Shown: positions 25,828 to 36,530, numbered from the stretch's first letter. The stretch is DNA of 64,000 nt from Anoplopoma fimbria (GCF_027596085.1 NC_072460.1:4101512-4165511); one strand, 5' to 3'. Notes: generated by a model not told the origin, from the letters alone. Made by a program: numbers and translations.

Positions 25828-26325
25828 ATGATTATTTTGCTGCCTCAACTGTTCAGACAGCACGGAACATAAGGCAGAAATTGGCCATTTGGGACGACAA
25901 ACACAAGCTCTATGGTCTGAAGCAGCAGAAGAAAACGGGTTGCTGAAATTCTTTTAATTGCTGACAAAACAACGGCAGAATTATCCTTGCTCACACTAGG
26001 GTAGGAAATAACTTCCCCACCCACCCACAAGCCGCTGGTCTCGCTTGGAAATGCCGAAACGCGGATGACAGCGACAATCAAACAAGCTCCTCACATGTCC
26101 TATTTTGAACTTGGGAAGCGGGTGTTTGCAATCAGGCGGCGTGTGAAAGTGGCAGCCACCTCGTCGTGGCGGTTACCTGTCACATCTGTGCGGCGGCGGA
26201 GCGTCTTTTCCTCTTACTAGAGAAATTGTTTCGATCTGCCTGCCCTGTTTGATCTGCCGTGGCCTTTCAATGCGGAGGCTGCATCAAAAAGGTGTGGGGA
26301 ACTTAAAAGCCATCGCTTCATCTCG

Positions 26326-26327
<2 letters not shown>
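25824..26327. other. CpG-containing section, possible regulatory DNA at 26.09-26.30 kb
   Basis: 26090-26300 holds several CpGs in a low-repeat context (GGCGGCGTG, TGCGGCGGCGGAGCG) next to a GGTTACCTGTC word. No coding frame crosses it. Candidate regulatory element or weak CpG island. Confidence 0.3.

Positions 26328-26356
<29 letters not shown>
26328..26356. repeat. (CT)n microsatellite
   Basis: About 14 CT units. A poly-A run follows at 26460-26475. Confidence 0.96.
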
Positions 26357-26358
<2 letters not shown>

Positions 26359-26844
26359 CCTCTCATCATCTTTTGCCCAACCTCTTCCTCTGTCTGTTCT
26401 GCTCAGACAGAAACTGGGAGTTGTAAACACTTTGTCTCTGGCTCATCGGAAAAAGAGGCAAAAAAAAAAAAAAAACATGGTTTCCTCGGCTGTAGTAGCA
26501 CAAACACTCATGTTGGATAGCGTTGTGATGGTATGAGGTTTTCACATAACAAAACTATCTATAGTTATTATTAGAACTATTATCACTATCATCATTATCA
26601 TTATTCATATTTGTATTATTGTAGTTTACAGTTATCCTTAAAGGATTGACTACAGAACATGTTACATCAGCTGTGAGCTTTTAAAATACTGTCCCATGAT
26701 TATTTACAATTAACCAGTTAACATATACTGTAGGTCAGTGACAGTGAGGCCCGACTGCCACTGTCTGTACCTTTAACACTCATAATGTCTCTTCTTTTCA
26801 ATTCCGAAGCTCTGAGAAATAAAGACAACGCTGAAGTGCTAAAA
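26357..26844. other. No gene seen; degenerate ATT/ATC trinucleotides
   Basis: 26550-26625 contains degenerate TTATTA/TCATTATC words. The rest is unique-looking. Confidence 0.45.
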
Positions 26845-26895
26845 AAACTGCAGTTCCTCAAATGGCTAGTTGAGCCTTGCTCTAAAAGGTTCTCC
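26845..26895 (+). mobile_element. Teleost repeat fragment (CTGCAGTTCCTCAAATGG)
   Basis: The phrase AAACTGCAGTTCCTCAAATGG followed by TTGAGCC and CTCTAAAAG matches part of a very common fish repeat (usually ...CACTTGAGGCTGGCTCCAAAAG). It sits inside the 66-codon frame at 26785-26985, which should not be called a gene on that account. Confidence 0.5.
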
Positions 26896-27075
26896 ACCTA
26901 CTGGCTGTACTCCACCACCATTATCTATACTGGGAGGGAGGTCATCTTAAAGGGACTTGAAAATGATCTCTCCTTATTGACATGACTGACATAGCCAGCA
27001 GAGGGAGAGAAAAGGCGATCATGCCTTTTGGTTATGATGCAGTATGAAGGAATGTCTCACTTATAAACCTTATAA
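26896..27075. other. No gene seen
   Basis: Short unique-looking spacer between two repeat fragments. Confidence 0.5.
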
Positions 27076-27460
27076 GATAAGATAAGATAAGATAAGATAA
27101 GATAATCCTTTATTAGTCCTGCAGCGGGGAAATTTACAGGATTACAGCAGCAAAGCGGATAGTGCAAACAAGAGACATAGTAAATAAAAAAAACACACGA
27201 TCAAAATAAGTATTATAAATAAGCAAATGAGCAATAAAACACAGTAAAAAAAACAACAAAGAACAGTAAAGAATCCACAGTAACTGAAATATTAAATATA
27301 CAGACAGAAACTATTATAACTATTGTATTGCTGAGTGTATTAGTGTATTAGTGTCATGTGGTCTACTGGGAGCAGAGCTGGTTGTGCAACCTGACAGCAG
27401 CAGGAAGGAAGGACCTGCGGTATTCTCATTTTCACTCTTAAGTCCATCACTATATGATCT
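27076..27460 (-). mobile_element. LINE-like 3' end with (TTATC)8 tail
   Basis: Eight GATAA units (27076-27115) are followed by TCCTTTATTAGTCCTGCAGC, GGGGAAATTTACAGG and later AGCAGGAAGGAAGGACCTGC. Read on minus, this is the 3' end of a common fish retroelement that finishes in TTATC repeats. No reverse-transcriptase frame is present, so the copy is 5'-truncated. The exact LINE clade (L2- or Rex-like) is uncertain. Confidence 0.6.
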
Positions 27461-28498
27461 ACATGCCGGTCTGAGGTAATTAGTAATGCCATGTAATATC
27501 ATTTTACATGGCAGTCTGCAGTCATCAGCCCCTCGATAGGCCAGAACGTGGCTCTGACACTGCTGGGCCGGTGCTTAGGCTCCCGCTGGGGCCGCCCATG
27601 CAGCATTTAAATGAAGACTCTCAACGCACTATGAATAAAAACTCCTCCTCCTCAGCTAAATGCCATTTTCATTACGTCCAATGGACATGTTGGATGGACC
27701 CTTGTTCTGGGTGTTCCTCGAATGGAATCATTTTAAACTGCTTTCAATCTGCTTTACTGGCCTTCTATTGCCATCTCTCCTCCTCGGTTTATCCATCACA
27801 GGCACTTGAGGCATGAAGCGGCTCGAAGCAGACGGAACCGCAGGGTGCATCGCCGCTCGCCTGGAGCTCTCAGCTCGGCTGGGGTCTGAGCCACTCATCC
27901 GGCTGAACGGTGAAGCCTTAGCCATTGGAGATGTTTTTTTTTAAAGTGTGAGAAAGTATGCTTACTTTAAATAAGCGATTAAACAACACGGACAATGACA
28001 ATCAAGGAGTTTCATCCTAGAGCTACCTTTAAATATGTCCGAACCCTGGTTACTGAGCCCACAGAATGTCCATAAAACATAGAAAGGTGAAAACACAAGA
28101 GAGCGTGAAGAAAAGATAATCTCCTTTAAGAACAAATTGATAATAAAAGACTCCGAGAATAAACTAGGTAATGAGGTTACAGGCGGCTCAACGCTGTCGT
28201 CGGAGTCCGATTCTGACGCATTTCAGGGCTAGAACCTCTAAAAAAAAAAAAAAAAAAAAAAAACTCGGCACGTGTCAGCGGGTGCAACAGGAACAAATGT
28301 GTTGGACAGTCGTCGTTGTGTCACTTTAACCATGCACGCAGTCACTTTGCATGTCACGCCTCAGCCCCAAAGTGGAGGTGATGTTCAGGGCTTCAGCCTT
28401 ATCAACGCGTCCCAGCACAGGCACATCATGACACACGCGCTGAAGAAGAGAGAGGCATCTCCCCCCCCCTACATACATCTCCTCTAGCTCCCCCATGA
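27461..28498. other. No gene seen; possible regulatory DNA at 27.5-27.9 kb; poly-A at 28.24 kb
   Basis: 27515-27930 is comparatively GC-rich and free of simple repeats (GGCTCCCGCTGGGGCCGCCC). It shows overlapping frames on both strands but no recognisable domain. A poly-A run of about 25 bases lies at 28239-28263. Confidence 0.3.
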
Positions 28499-28499
28499 A

Positions 28500-28544
<45 letters not shown>
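28499..28544. repeat. Compound (TC)n-(CA)n microsatellite
   Basis: About 8 TC units followed by about 15 CA units. Confidence 0.96.
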
Positions 28545-28546
<2 letters not shown>

Positions 28547-28662
28547 GGACACACATGCATCCTCACCAGTTCAGAGAGAGGAGAGAGAGATAAGAAGCAG
28601 AGAGGAGGAGATGAGAGGAGATTCAGAACATGCAAAGAGAAGACTCTCTCATCTCTCTGTCA

Positions 28663-28664
<2 letters not shown>

Positions 28665-28714
<50 letters not shown>
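28665..28714. repeat. (CA)n microsatellite
   Basis: About 25 CA units, just after a GA-rich patch (28573-28625). Confidence 0.97.
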
Positions 28715-28715
<1 letters not shown>

Positions 28716-28885
28716 CCTGAAGAGATTTTCTTTTTTTCTATGTGCTTTGGCAGCCAAACCGGTGGCTTGGTGCCCGTAGTCTCTCGAAATCAGCCCGTCT
28801 GCCTCACCTACGCATTTCAAGTCAAAAATTCATAAGGTGACACAAAACTGTCAGAGCATGTTGATGCGACTCCAAATTGACGAAG

Positions 28886-28886
<1 letters not shown>

Positions 28887-28963
<77 letters not shown>
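28887..28963. repeat. (TG)n microsatellite, left arm of a facing pair
   Basis: About 38 TG units. The next array, starting 22 bases later, is CA, so the two are complementary. Confidence 0.98.
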
Positions 28964-28965
<2 letters not shown>

Positions 28966-28984
28966 ATGTGTGGGTGGGTGAGGG

Positions 28985-29020
28985 ACACACACAAACACAC
29001 ACACACACACACACACACAC
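28985..29020. repeat. (CA)n microsatellite, right arm of a facing pair
   Basis: About 17 CA units with one AA interruption, only 21 bases from the TG array. Confidence 0.97.
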
Positions 29021-29113
29021 ATCTGCACATGCACTCACACACAGGTCAAACACTACATGCACCTATAGACACATTCAAACATTTACATTTTGCATCCAAA
29101 CAAGCACAAATAG

Positions 29114-29114
<1 letters not shown>

Positions 29115-29149
<35 letters not shown>
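29115..29149. repeat. (CA)n microsatellite
   Basis: About 17 CA units. CA-rich, CG-interrupted words continue to about 29200 (TGCGCACGTGCACGCGC). Confidence 0.97.
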
Positions 29150-29152
<3 letters not shown>

Positions 29153-29397
29153 GTCAAGGGCGCATACACGCACTAATACATGCGCACGTGCACGCGCAAA
29201 GAGAGTTTTCAAGTTCAAATCGTGTCTGGAAGCGCAGATGCGACGTCGTTGACATTCATGTTGGGTTTAATCAAACGTGTCATTCAAGAACCATCGCAAT
29301 AAACCACACATGTTAACCTGGCATCACTGTTCTCCCACGGCTCTCCTGCGATGAGACTTTGTTCCATACAGACTAACCAGTGAAGCTCCAGCATGCG
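29150..29397. other. No gene seen
   Basis: Short spacer between arrays with no recognisable element. Confidence 0.5.
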
Positions 29398-29428
29398 GGA
29401 GATGATGAAGATGATGAAGATGATGAAG
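29398..29428. repeat. (GATGATGAA)3 short tandem repeat
   Basis: Three near-exact 9-base units. Confidence 0.85.
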
Positions 29429-29549
29429 ACCCCCCCCGTGGACAGAGACACAGGCAGCCTATTCATACGGACACTTTCGCATCCAAAACCCGCAGTTTCC
29501 TCTGACAGTGAAGTACAGCTGTCCTTCACCTGCAACAACTTGTCCAACA

Positions 29550-29606
<57 letters not shown>
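29550..29606. repeat. (CA)n microsatellite
   Basis: About 28 CA units. Confidence 0.97.
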
Positions 29607-29609
<3 letters not shown>

Positions 29610-29688
29610 AAAAAACAAGCCATGCGATGTTTTCAAGCGCAAAAGAAATAAATAAAAAAAAATCAACAGAACAGCCGTAATTATCCCG

Positions 29689-29689
<1 letters not shown>

Positions 29690-29743
<54 letters not shown>
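29690..29743. repeat. (CA)n microsatellite
   Basis: About 27 CA units, passing directly into a GGGAGAGGGAGGG purine patch. The 197-codon minus-strand frame running through both arrays is an artefact. Confidence 0.97.
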
Positions 29744-29745
<2 letters not shown>

Positions 29746-29877
29746 GAGAGGGAGGGATGGGAGGAGGAGAGGAATGGCACCAACATTTCGGATGTAGGAA
29801 AAGAATAAGAGATGACTAGTGAGATGATGAACAACCACAATCCAAAAAAAATAAAAAAAAAGTTTGGCTCTACTCAC

Positions 29878-30118
29878 TGATCAAACCCTTCGCGTTCGTC
29901 CTCCTTAACATGTTTTTGGGGTTTTTTCTTTTTTTTAAGATGTCAGAGTTGCAGCAGAAGACATGTCCATCCCCGCAGGGCTCGTCACAGAGCAGCAGCA
30001 GCAGCAGGATGAGCAGCACCGGTACCGGGTCAGAAGCTCAGCTCTGCAGATCCGTGCGCACAGGACGGCAGCGACCAGCATGAATGAGAGGAGAGCTGCG
30101 GTTAGACTCCGGCATCCC
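29878..30118 (-). other. Exon-like segment within a GC-rich island (candidate)
   Basis: Read on minus, the segment is preceded by a branch-point-like CACTAAC, then about 45 bases of CT tract ending in TACCAG, so an exon could start at 30118. It ends at TCA|GTGAGTA, with GTGAGT at 29877-29872, a near-consensus donor. Frame B, open from the acceptor, contains MLVAAVLCARICRAELLTRY (Met at 30081), a signal-peptide-like run, but stops at 29935. Frame A has an early TGA and then reopens with a leucine run followed by CDEPCGDGHVFCC. Neither frame crosses the whole exon from an ATG, so it may be a 5' UTR exon, a terminal exon or chance. I do not recognise a family. Confidence 0.3.
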
Positions 30119-30130
30119 CTGGTAGAGAGA

Positions 30131-30169
<39 letters not shown>

Positions 30170-30330
30170 GTTAGTGACATGAGTGCGCCGCCTGGCTGCG
30201 GACGTGGGAACGACTGGGTCGCCGGACGCACCGCTCCATGGCGCGCATAGGTGGCAGCATCGGACCCAATGCAGGCTCCGGAGCGTGCTGGAGGCTCCTG
30301 GACCACATGGTGGGGGTTGTTTCTCCGGAA
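30119..30330 (-). promoter_or_regulatory. GC-rich island with (GA)n tract
   Basis: 30180-30310 has many CpGs (GAGTGCGCCGCC, CGCCGGACGCACCGC) in a window that is otherwise CpG-poor. The GA tract at 30124-30172 separates it from the exon-like segment. If a minus-strand gene starts here, this would be its 5' part. No TATA box or other core promoter element is obvious. Confidence 0.25.
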
Positions 30331-30375
30331 TCAGATTCTTTGACATGTCCCTGATAAAGGGCTGCTCCTATTGAG

Positions 30376-30376
30376 C

Positions 30377-30415
<39 letters not shown>
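30376..30415. repeat. (TTGA)n tetranucleotide repeat, about 10 units
   Basis: Uninterrupted TTGA/GATT repeats. Confidence 0.97.
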
Positions 30416-30417
<2 letters not shown>

Positions 30418-30546
30418 CCTGTCCTCTATAACGCACGCAGAGTGGCACTGCTCTGTTTTCATGTCACCCTGCTGCTCATCTTCTTTCATGTCAGGGCATG
30501 AATGTATGGGAAAACGTGAGGTTGTACTTGTGAGCATTTTTATATT

Positions 30547-30549
<3 letters not shown>

Positions 30550-30587
<38 letters not shown>
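30550..30587. repeat. (TG)n microsatellite
   Basis: About 19 TG units. Confidence 0.97.
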
Positions 30588-30589
<2 letters not shown>

Positions 30590-30654
30590 TCAATAAGGTT
30601 CACTACTGACGTTTTAGCTCCTTTGAAACTAGACAAATCATCTCCATCAGCAGC

Positions 30655-30957
30655 ATCACATTACATTTACACTACATTACAGTCATTTAGCAGACGCTTT
30701 TATCCAAAGCGACTTACAATCAGTAGTATATTACATATCATTCACCCATTCACACACTGATGACAGGCTACCATGCAAGGTGCCACCATCAGACTCTAAC
30801 TAACATTCATCATCCAGTCCACACCGATGGCAAGCCTTCAGGAGCAACTTGGGGTTAAGTGTCTTGCCCAAGGACACATCGACTGCCGAAGCCGGGTATC
30901 GAACCACCGACCCTCTGAATGGAGAACTACCTTGCTCTCCACTACGCCACAGCCGCA
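30655..30957 (-). mobile_element. Near-complete tRNA-derived SINE, tail type 1
   Basis: On minus the element starts near 30957 with GCGGCTGTGGCGTAGTGG, which includes an A-box-like TGGCGTAGTGG. The B-box-like GGTTCGATACC lies at 30905-30895. A tRNA-unrelated body follows, then GTAAGTCGCTTTGGATAAAA and GCGTCTGCTAAATGAC, ending in ACATT repeats. This head-and-tail combination is a very abundant teleost SINE. SINEs of this form are mobilised in trans by a LINE, and no coding capacity is expected. I leave the family name open; some of its motifs recall the V-SINE/DANA group. Confidence 0.85.
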
Positions 30958-31484
30958 GCGTTGTCCTTGTCCGTTTCTTCACCAAACACTACAGTTCTGC
31001 CGGTGGCTAATTTAGAGATGATCTCCACACATCATTTTTTTATTCCTTTCAGATAAAAGCGTTGATGGAATAATGAAAAATGAACATTCCTATAAATCCA
31101 CTTTGTATTTTAAAAGGTAAACTTTATAGACTTTAATCGCTTCCTTACCTCGACTGTCAGTTGTCTAAACATCATCGTGCCCCTGGCGTGCGCCCTCAAA
31201 TAAACAATGACCGTTTAAATAGAAGGGTGACATTGTGAGAGACCGTGCTGGCAGGTGGCTTTTCAAAAAGAGGGGTTTATTTACCCAAAGGTGAAGCAAA
31301 CTGTTGACAAAATATGTAACAAAGTTCTGGGTTCCATAAAATATGTAAACTATGTCTGTAGTAACTTACCATAAACGGAATGGAACTGAACAGACGAGAC
31401 CGACCACAAATATATAGAATCGCTGATTGGACCATTTCTTTATTAAAAGGTGTAACAAACGCTTCCATTGGTTGCAAAAAAAAA
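30958..31484. other. No gene seen
   Basis: AT-rich unique-looking DNA. The two minus-strand frames at 31277-31548 run into the fish repeat that follows. Confidence 0.45.
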
Positions 31485-31617
31485 GCCAAGATGGCGATGG
31501 CTGTATTCCAAGAAAGTGAGGTCGAAATCGCCGACCTCTTGGTTTCATAACGCCAGTCTACAAACCAATGGGTGCGTCACGATGACTACCTCCACTTCTT
31601 GTATACGGTCTATGGTT
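31485..31617 (+). mobile_element. Teleost repeat fragment (TATACGGTCTATGG)
   Basis: Ordered phrases GCCAAGATGGCGATGG, AAACCAATGGGTGCGTCACG, CTACCTCCACTTCTTGTATA and CGGTCTATGG match a common fish repeat (usually ...CTTATATACAGTCTATGG). Ends are approximate and the class is unknown. Confidence 0.6.
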
Positions 31618-31729
31618 GGAGCTAATCAATGTTGAACAACAGATGCTGTGATGTACGACTGATGAATTTGGTCCGTGTTCGTGGAAGCAGCCGGGAAATG
31701 CGTAGAAGAAAATGCTATACCAAATGAAC

Positions 31730-31822
31730 CAATCACAGTAGTTGTGGTCTGCTTTACCTTTCTGTGGGCGTAGATTCAACGCAGAGGTATAAACTTAAGA
31801 ACTCTGCTTTAAAGGTGTGAAT
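31730..31822 (+). mobile_element. Second teleost repeat fragment
   Basis: CCAATCACAGTAGTTGTGGTC, then GTGGGCGTAGATTCAACGC and AGAGGTATAAACTTAAGAAC look like another common fish repeat, possibly an extension of the one just upstream. Assignment from memory. Confidence 0.45.
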
Positions 31823-31859
31823 TTTTTGGTCCAGCATGACAAGATGTTCCTCCAGCAGC

Positions 31860-31901
31860 AGCACACTTCTAATTTTTAGTACCAGAAATTAGAAGTGTGC
31901 T
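31860..31901. repeat. Perfect 16-bp inverted repeat, 10-base loop
   Basis: AGCACACTTCTAATTT (31860-31875) is exactly complementary to AAATTAGAAGTGTGCT (31886-31901). A further GAAATTAGAAG word follows at about 31913-31923. It could be a hairpin, or the scar of an inverted duplication. Confidence 0.92.
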
Positions 31902-33317
31902 CTATGTCTATAGAAATTAGAAGGATTTAAGGAAATTAGTTTTAAGACAAACTTAAGTGTGACTGTACAGAAGTTGGATGAGAGAAAAACAGAGCAAAAA
32001 GGAGAATAAATATTGGATTTAGTCCAGAAACAAAACTCCCAAATGAATGCTAACGCTGCTACATTTCAACTAGTTCTGTAAATCATATGGTGTTAGCCAT
32101 CTGTTAGCTAACACTTAACGCCATAACAACTTAATTAACTTTTCTTTATTAAGTCAACTTGTTTTTCTTTGGCCCCTTTTGGCAAAAACTCATAACGTAA
32201 CTGGTTTTGTATGGATTTACTAAACTACAAACCCCATGCACCGTACATTATTGTAGGACATTTTCCAAAAACTAGCATATCTTTTTAGGAAGATTGATGA
32301 ACACAATCCACTCAGCTGGAAAAGCTGCAGCATGCGGGGCCTGTTTAGTCACATTCAAGGAAGCTCCGTCATCTGAGTTTCGAGAGTCGGCTGCTGCACA
32401 GCAATATTTTTGATCCAAGTAACAACTAATTTCACGTCATCGCTTTCGACACAGCAATGTTTGCATGTCTGTCCTTTTGGATTCAATTCACGAGACAGGA
32501 GCATTTAATACAATCATGGAGGGCTGACTTCCATTTAGCTCCTTCAGTTTCAGGGTCCCGGTATTGTGCATGTGAATTTGAATTGAACTGGGCCATCCTT
32601 CATGTCATTAGCAACACCTGTGGTTTTCATATTTTGACGAGATAAAATAATTGTAATGGGAAAAGGCTTATTGTCTATGTCCAGATGTCAGAACATCCCA
32701 TATTGTATTAACGAGGACATTTTTCAAAACGTTGCTAGTCTGCACCTGTAATAAAAATAATAATAATGATAATGTGACTATGACACAAAAAAGTGTTCAA
32801 ATTAACGTATGTTCAAGTTAATTGACGTGGCATACAGAACTGAACGCAAAAATGCCTGGAAGTTTTATTTATGATGAGTTTCGGAAAGTGCTTGTCAGAA
32901 ATGTACAATATTATATATTAGTGGTTAAAATACAATCTCTGGCTGCATTCTTAATTTATTGTCCTAGTGTGGTACAATCATGACTTCCACCATAACCCTA
33001 AAAACACAGCGAGGGACTTGTGGAGAGGAGAGAAAGGTTGATTTGCACCATGAAGGAGGGTGAATTGTTGGTGTGTGTGTTAAAGAGCCATGGTTTTAGC
33101 TCATCTGCAAGAATTTCTGTCTTCATCCTGGGCCCCTGCTATGACCTTTGTGGTCTCCTTGTGCATATTAAATGTTGATATTCCAGCCCATATTAGTGAT
33201 GACTAGGGAGTTTTCATATAGGGCGATTGGGTATCAGGTTCCTCCTCTCCACACTGAGGTAGAGGATGTGGTTACACATATGATACTCCGCTGCTCAGAT
33301 TACTGCACGTGTGCATG

Positions 33318-33319
<2 letters not shown>
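31902..33319. other. No gene seen
   Basis: AT-rich unique-looking sequence. No strong frame; a short AATAAT-rich patch lies at 32750-32775. Confidence 0.5.

Positions 33320-33399
<80 letters not shown>
33320..33399. repeat. (GT)n microsatellite, about 40 units
   Basis: Uninterrupted GT array. The 124-codon plus frame through it is an artefact. Confidence 0.98.
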
Positions 33400-33400
<1 letters not shown>

Positions 33401-35254
33401 ACATCCTTTCCCCTAATGCTGCATTCCATTTGCCTCAGAAATCGGAAGTAGGAGATATGAATGGCATCACACACACGAGACATTGCGTTCCAGTCCAACA
33501 AGTCCTAAAAAATGGGGTTTGCTCCAGCCAGGTTAGCCTGTGTTAGCAATACCACATGATAACAACGCATTGTCCAGTTCAAATGAGACGCAGCATATCT
33601 CCCATGGTCTTACGTGGTTAAATGTGTCGCTGTTCATTTCCTCAAAACCTCTGAGTCATCGGCATCTGCCCTGTTGTGCTTGTACAGCTGGAATCTTTAT
33701 CAATACAAATCAGTGTTTTATTAAATGTCTAGATAAAGACATGAGACCTGTGCCTTTGGTGGTTTAAAAAGCAGGAGCTGGAGGTTATTAAATTGCCCGA
33801 TTTACTGGTTGCATGGAGTTTACTTACTCCTTAGGTTAAATTAAATGAGTCATGAGAATATGGGAAGTAAAATGCAATATATATGAACAATACATTACCA
33901 AAATCATCTGAACAATAGAACACACACAACAGAACATTCTGAAAGCAGAGACATATACATATATGCCTTATTATGATTACTAACTGGAAGCTACACCACC
34001 ATGTATTTATTTACCATTAAACAACTGATATTGGTGCAAATGATTGGTATCACCTCCCACATTTTCATGGAAATTAAGATAACGAATACATAGCAGAACG
34101 GAAAAAAAGACAGCTTCCTCCAGTAAATAACTCGTGGCCTAAAGGGTACAATGGCTTGCCACTGCCAATCTAACTTATTTTCGCAACCAGTAGAGCCCAC
34201 CCCTGATTGGCATTAGAGAATTTTTTTAGAGAAAGTTTAAGTCACTTCAGCATTGGCTTCAATTTTTAGTACTTTCTATCAAGAAGGGTAAGAACAGAAG
34301 AATTAGATCTGTTCTGCGCTGCCTTAGTCAAGGTTGAAAGGATTGTTAAAGTTTGCCGTCTTGGTGCAGACTATGGAGCCTCCGTGTTGTTGTACAACAG
34401 TGTACTTTTTTAAATATGTCTGCGCTCCTCATTTGTTGATGCCTTTATTCACCATATGAAAGCACTAAAAAAAAAAAGAAGACACAAAAAGATGCCATTG
34501 TATTTTGTAACATAAAATTCAGATTCTGTGGAACAACACCTCCAAAACATATCAATAATTGAGAGAAGCGCATGAAAAATGAATTTTTTTTATATAACAA
34601 TGTTGTGGCTTCTGTATTTTTAGCTGCAACAAGCAAAAGGGTCCTGCTCCCGACATGGGTCTTGGTGTTCGTGGCTCGTCAGCATGAAGCCGAGCATGGT
34701 GTGAATGAAAATGTGTTTGATCAGCTCCGCAATCTCTCTCTCTCTCTCTCTCCTTCATTTTTATTTTTGCTTGTATCTCCCTCCATCTCTTCCACTTTCC
34801 AACAGAGCCTTGATCAGCTACGTCCATTTCATCCAATAAAAGCCAGCTGATGCCAAATCATAATTAAAATCTCCACAGAGAGAGACGCCTGAAAAAGAAG
34901 CTAATTAGGCTTTTTTTTTCTTTTTTTTTTTTTAACTGTGTTTTTGTCCTTTTCTTTCTGGCTTTTAGACACAAATCAAATTAACTCTCTTAACTTTTGT
35001 GCTTAAGAGCCGAGGTCTCTGCACACATTTGTTGAGATCAGGCAAATTCCCTCCTTTCTTTTTTTTCTATGTTGAAGTTCGTTTTGTTTCACCTACACGA
35101 TTCTTTCTGTTATTTCTTCTGCTTTTGATCAGTGACAAAATCAGAGCGATCCCTCTGATGTTAGACCCAATTCTGAGAGCAAATGCAGCGGCAATTACAG
35201 AGAGAGAGTGAAGAGCAGTAGATGGGGAAAAAAGGAATACCAGCAGGAGGGGAA

Positions 35255-35258
<4 letters not shown>
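33400..35258. other. No gene seen; possible conserved DNA at 34.8-34.92 and 35.13-35.22 kb
   Basis: 34800-34920 carries several TAATTA/ATAATTAAAAT homeodomain-core words in low-repeat DNA. 35130-35215 is balanced in composition (TCAGAGCGATCCCTCTGATG). Both could be regulatory; neither can be tested here. A CT tract lies at about 34736-34752 and poly-T at 34912-34933. Confidence 0.3.

Positions 35259-35284
<26 letters not shown>
35259..35284. repeat. (GA)n microsatellite
   Basis: About 13 GA units within a GA-rich patch. Confidence 0.96.
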
Positions 35285-35288
<4 letters not shown>

Positions 35289-35417
35289 TGAAGAGAAAGA
35301 GAGAGAGCACAGCAGCTCAAAGGACGACTGGGCTTTAGTTCTTTTCACTTGTTTTGTGTCTCTGCTTGATCTCTATCGCACATGTGATGCACACCTACGC
35401 ACACTGCACAGGTGTAG

Positions 35418-35419
<2 letters not shown>

Positions 35420-35465
<46 letters not shown>
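35420..35465. repeat. (CA)n microsatellite
   Basis: About 23 CA units. Confidence 0.97.
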
Positions 35466-35467
<2 letters not shown>

Positions 35468-36392
35468 CTAAAAGGCCAGACTTCTTTTCGAGCGTCCTCC
35501 TTTTGTCTCCTCTGGATCCGTCTGTAATTACAGCTTGGCCACTGATGAACAGCAGTGGAGGCTGCTAATGCTACTGTACAAGTGTAAGCAGGAGCGACAA
35601 TGAATGCCAGCCAGATAGAGGGAGAGCAAGGTGACTGGCTCTTGTTTCATGTTGCTTCCAAGGCCGCGGAGAAACTGAGCCGGACTAAAGCTGCTGTCCG
35701 ACTGCAGCGCTACAGTTTGTGTCAAGTTTACCTCCTTACAATGTGACCATGTCATTGAGATTAAACCACAAAATGTGTTTTTCTGTAAAGTTATGATGAA
35801 GTGTAACATCATACCGATGCAAACCGTCTCCATTCTCACCACATTCAGGGAAATGGGCTTCTATTGTAATGGACCATTGGCAGGGTTTCTCCGTTGCAGT
35901 TTTGTCTCTTTGCTGTCACATTCATGTTTAGCTTAGCTCCCTTATCTAACCCTAACCCTAACCCGCTCATCATTATCTCAATTGATATGTGAAGGAGTGT
36001 GGATGGGATTAATCGCGAACGGTGTTAATTATAAATCTTATCTGGATCTAGAGGAGACTTTTATTTTGAAATACTTTTTCCATTTAAATTTAGAACTTGT
36101 AGATTTTCCTATAAGGGAATGTTTTGCGTTTGCACTTCTGCTGGATTTGCTTTGGAGTTTATGTGCCGTTAAGTTGCAGTAATTTCATAGTTTACATGGA
36201 GCTAACCTTTTATACATTTTCATGCATAAATCTGCAAATTAAATATGACGGTTGCGCATAGCCAGCTAGTCCTCCCAATTAAACAACAAAATACATCATT
36301 TGTAACTCCCCTAGAGAACAACAAATGCAAGCTTTTTTAACCCGAAGGCATCATTTGTCGGTATCCTCTAAAACTGTAAAAATAAAACCTTT
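35466..36392. other. No gene seen; three telomere-like repeats
   Basis: Unique-looking sequence except for CTAACCCTAACCCTAACCC at 35946-35964, three copies of the vertebrate telomere hexamer. No gene-like frame is convincing. Confidence 0.5.
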
Positions 36393-36530
36393 TTAGTGAC
36401 GTGACACCACTAAGGCTAAGGTCTGGTTAGGTTTAGGAAAAAGACACCTTGGTTATCGGGTTCATATGGTAAGAAGAAACCATCATTGACTGTCGGTAGG
36501 AAACGGGAAATGAAACGGAGGAAAAAAAAC
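36393..36530 (+). mobile_element. Teleost dispersed repeat fragment
   Basis: GTGACACCACTAAGGCTAAGG, TGGTTAGGTTTAGGAAAAAG and CATCATTGACTGTCGG followed by GGAAACGGGAAATGAAACGG match a common fish repeat in order. Its GGTTAGGTTTAGG word is shared with the 43.9-kb repeat but the rest differs. Confidence 0.55.

Noticed and set aside
28183..28205. miR-181-like CAACGCTGTCG
   Set aside because: The match is too short and no opposing arm was found.
29284..29877. 197-codon minus frame, the longest in the window
   Set aside because: It runs through two CA arrays and joins unrelated sequence; no domain is visible on either side.
30885..30957. Possible functional tRNA gene on the minus strand
   Set aside because: A and B boxes are present but the sequence does not fold as a tRNA by eye and is joined to a SINE body and tail.
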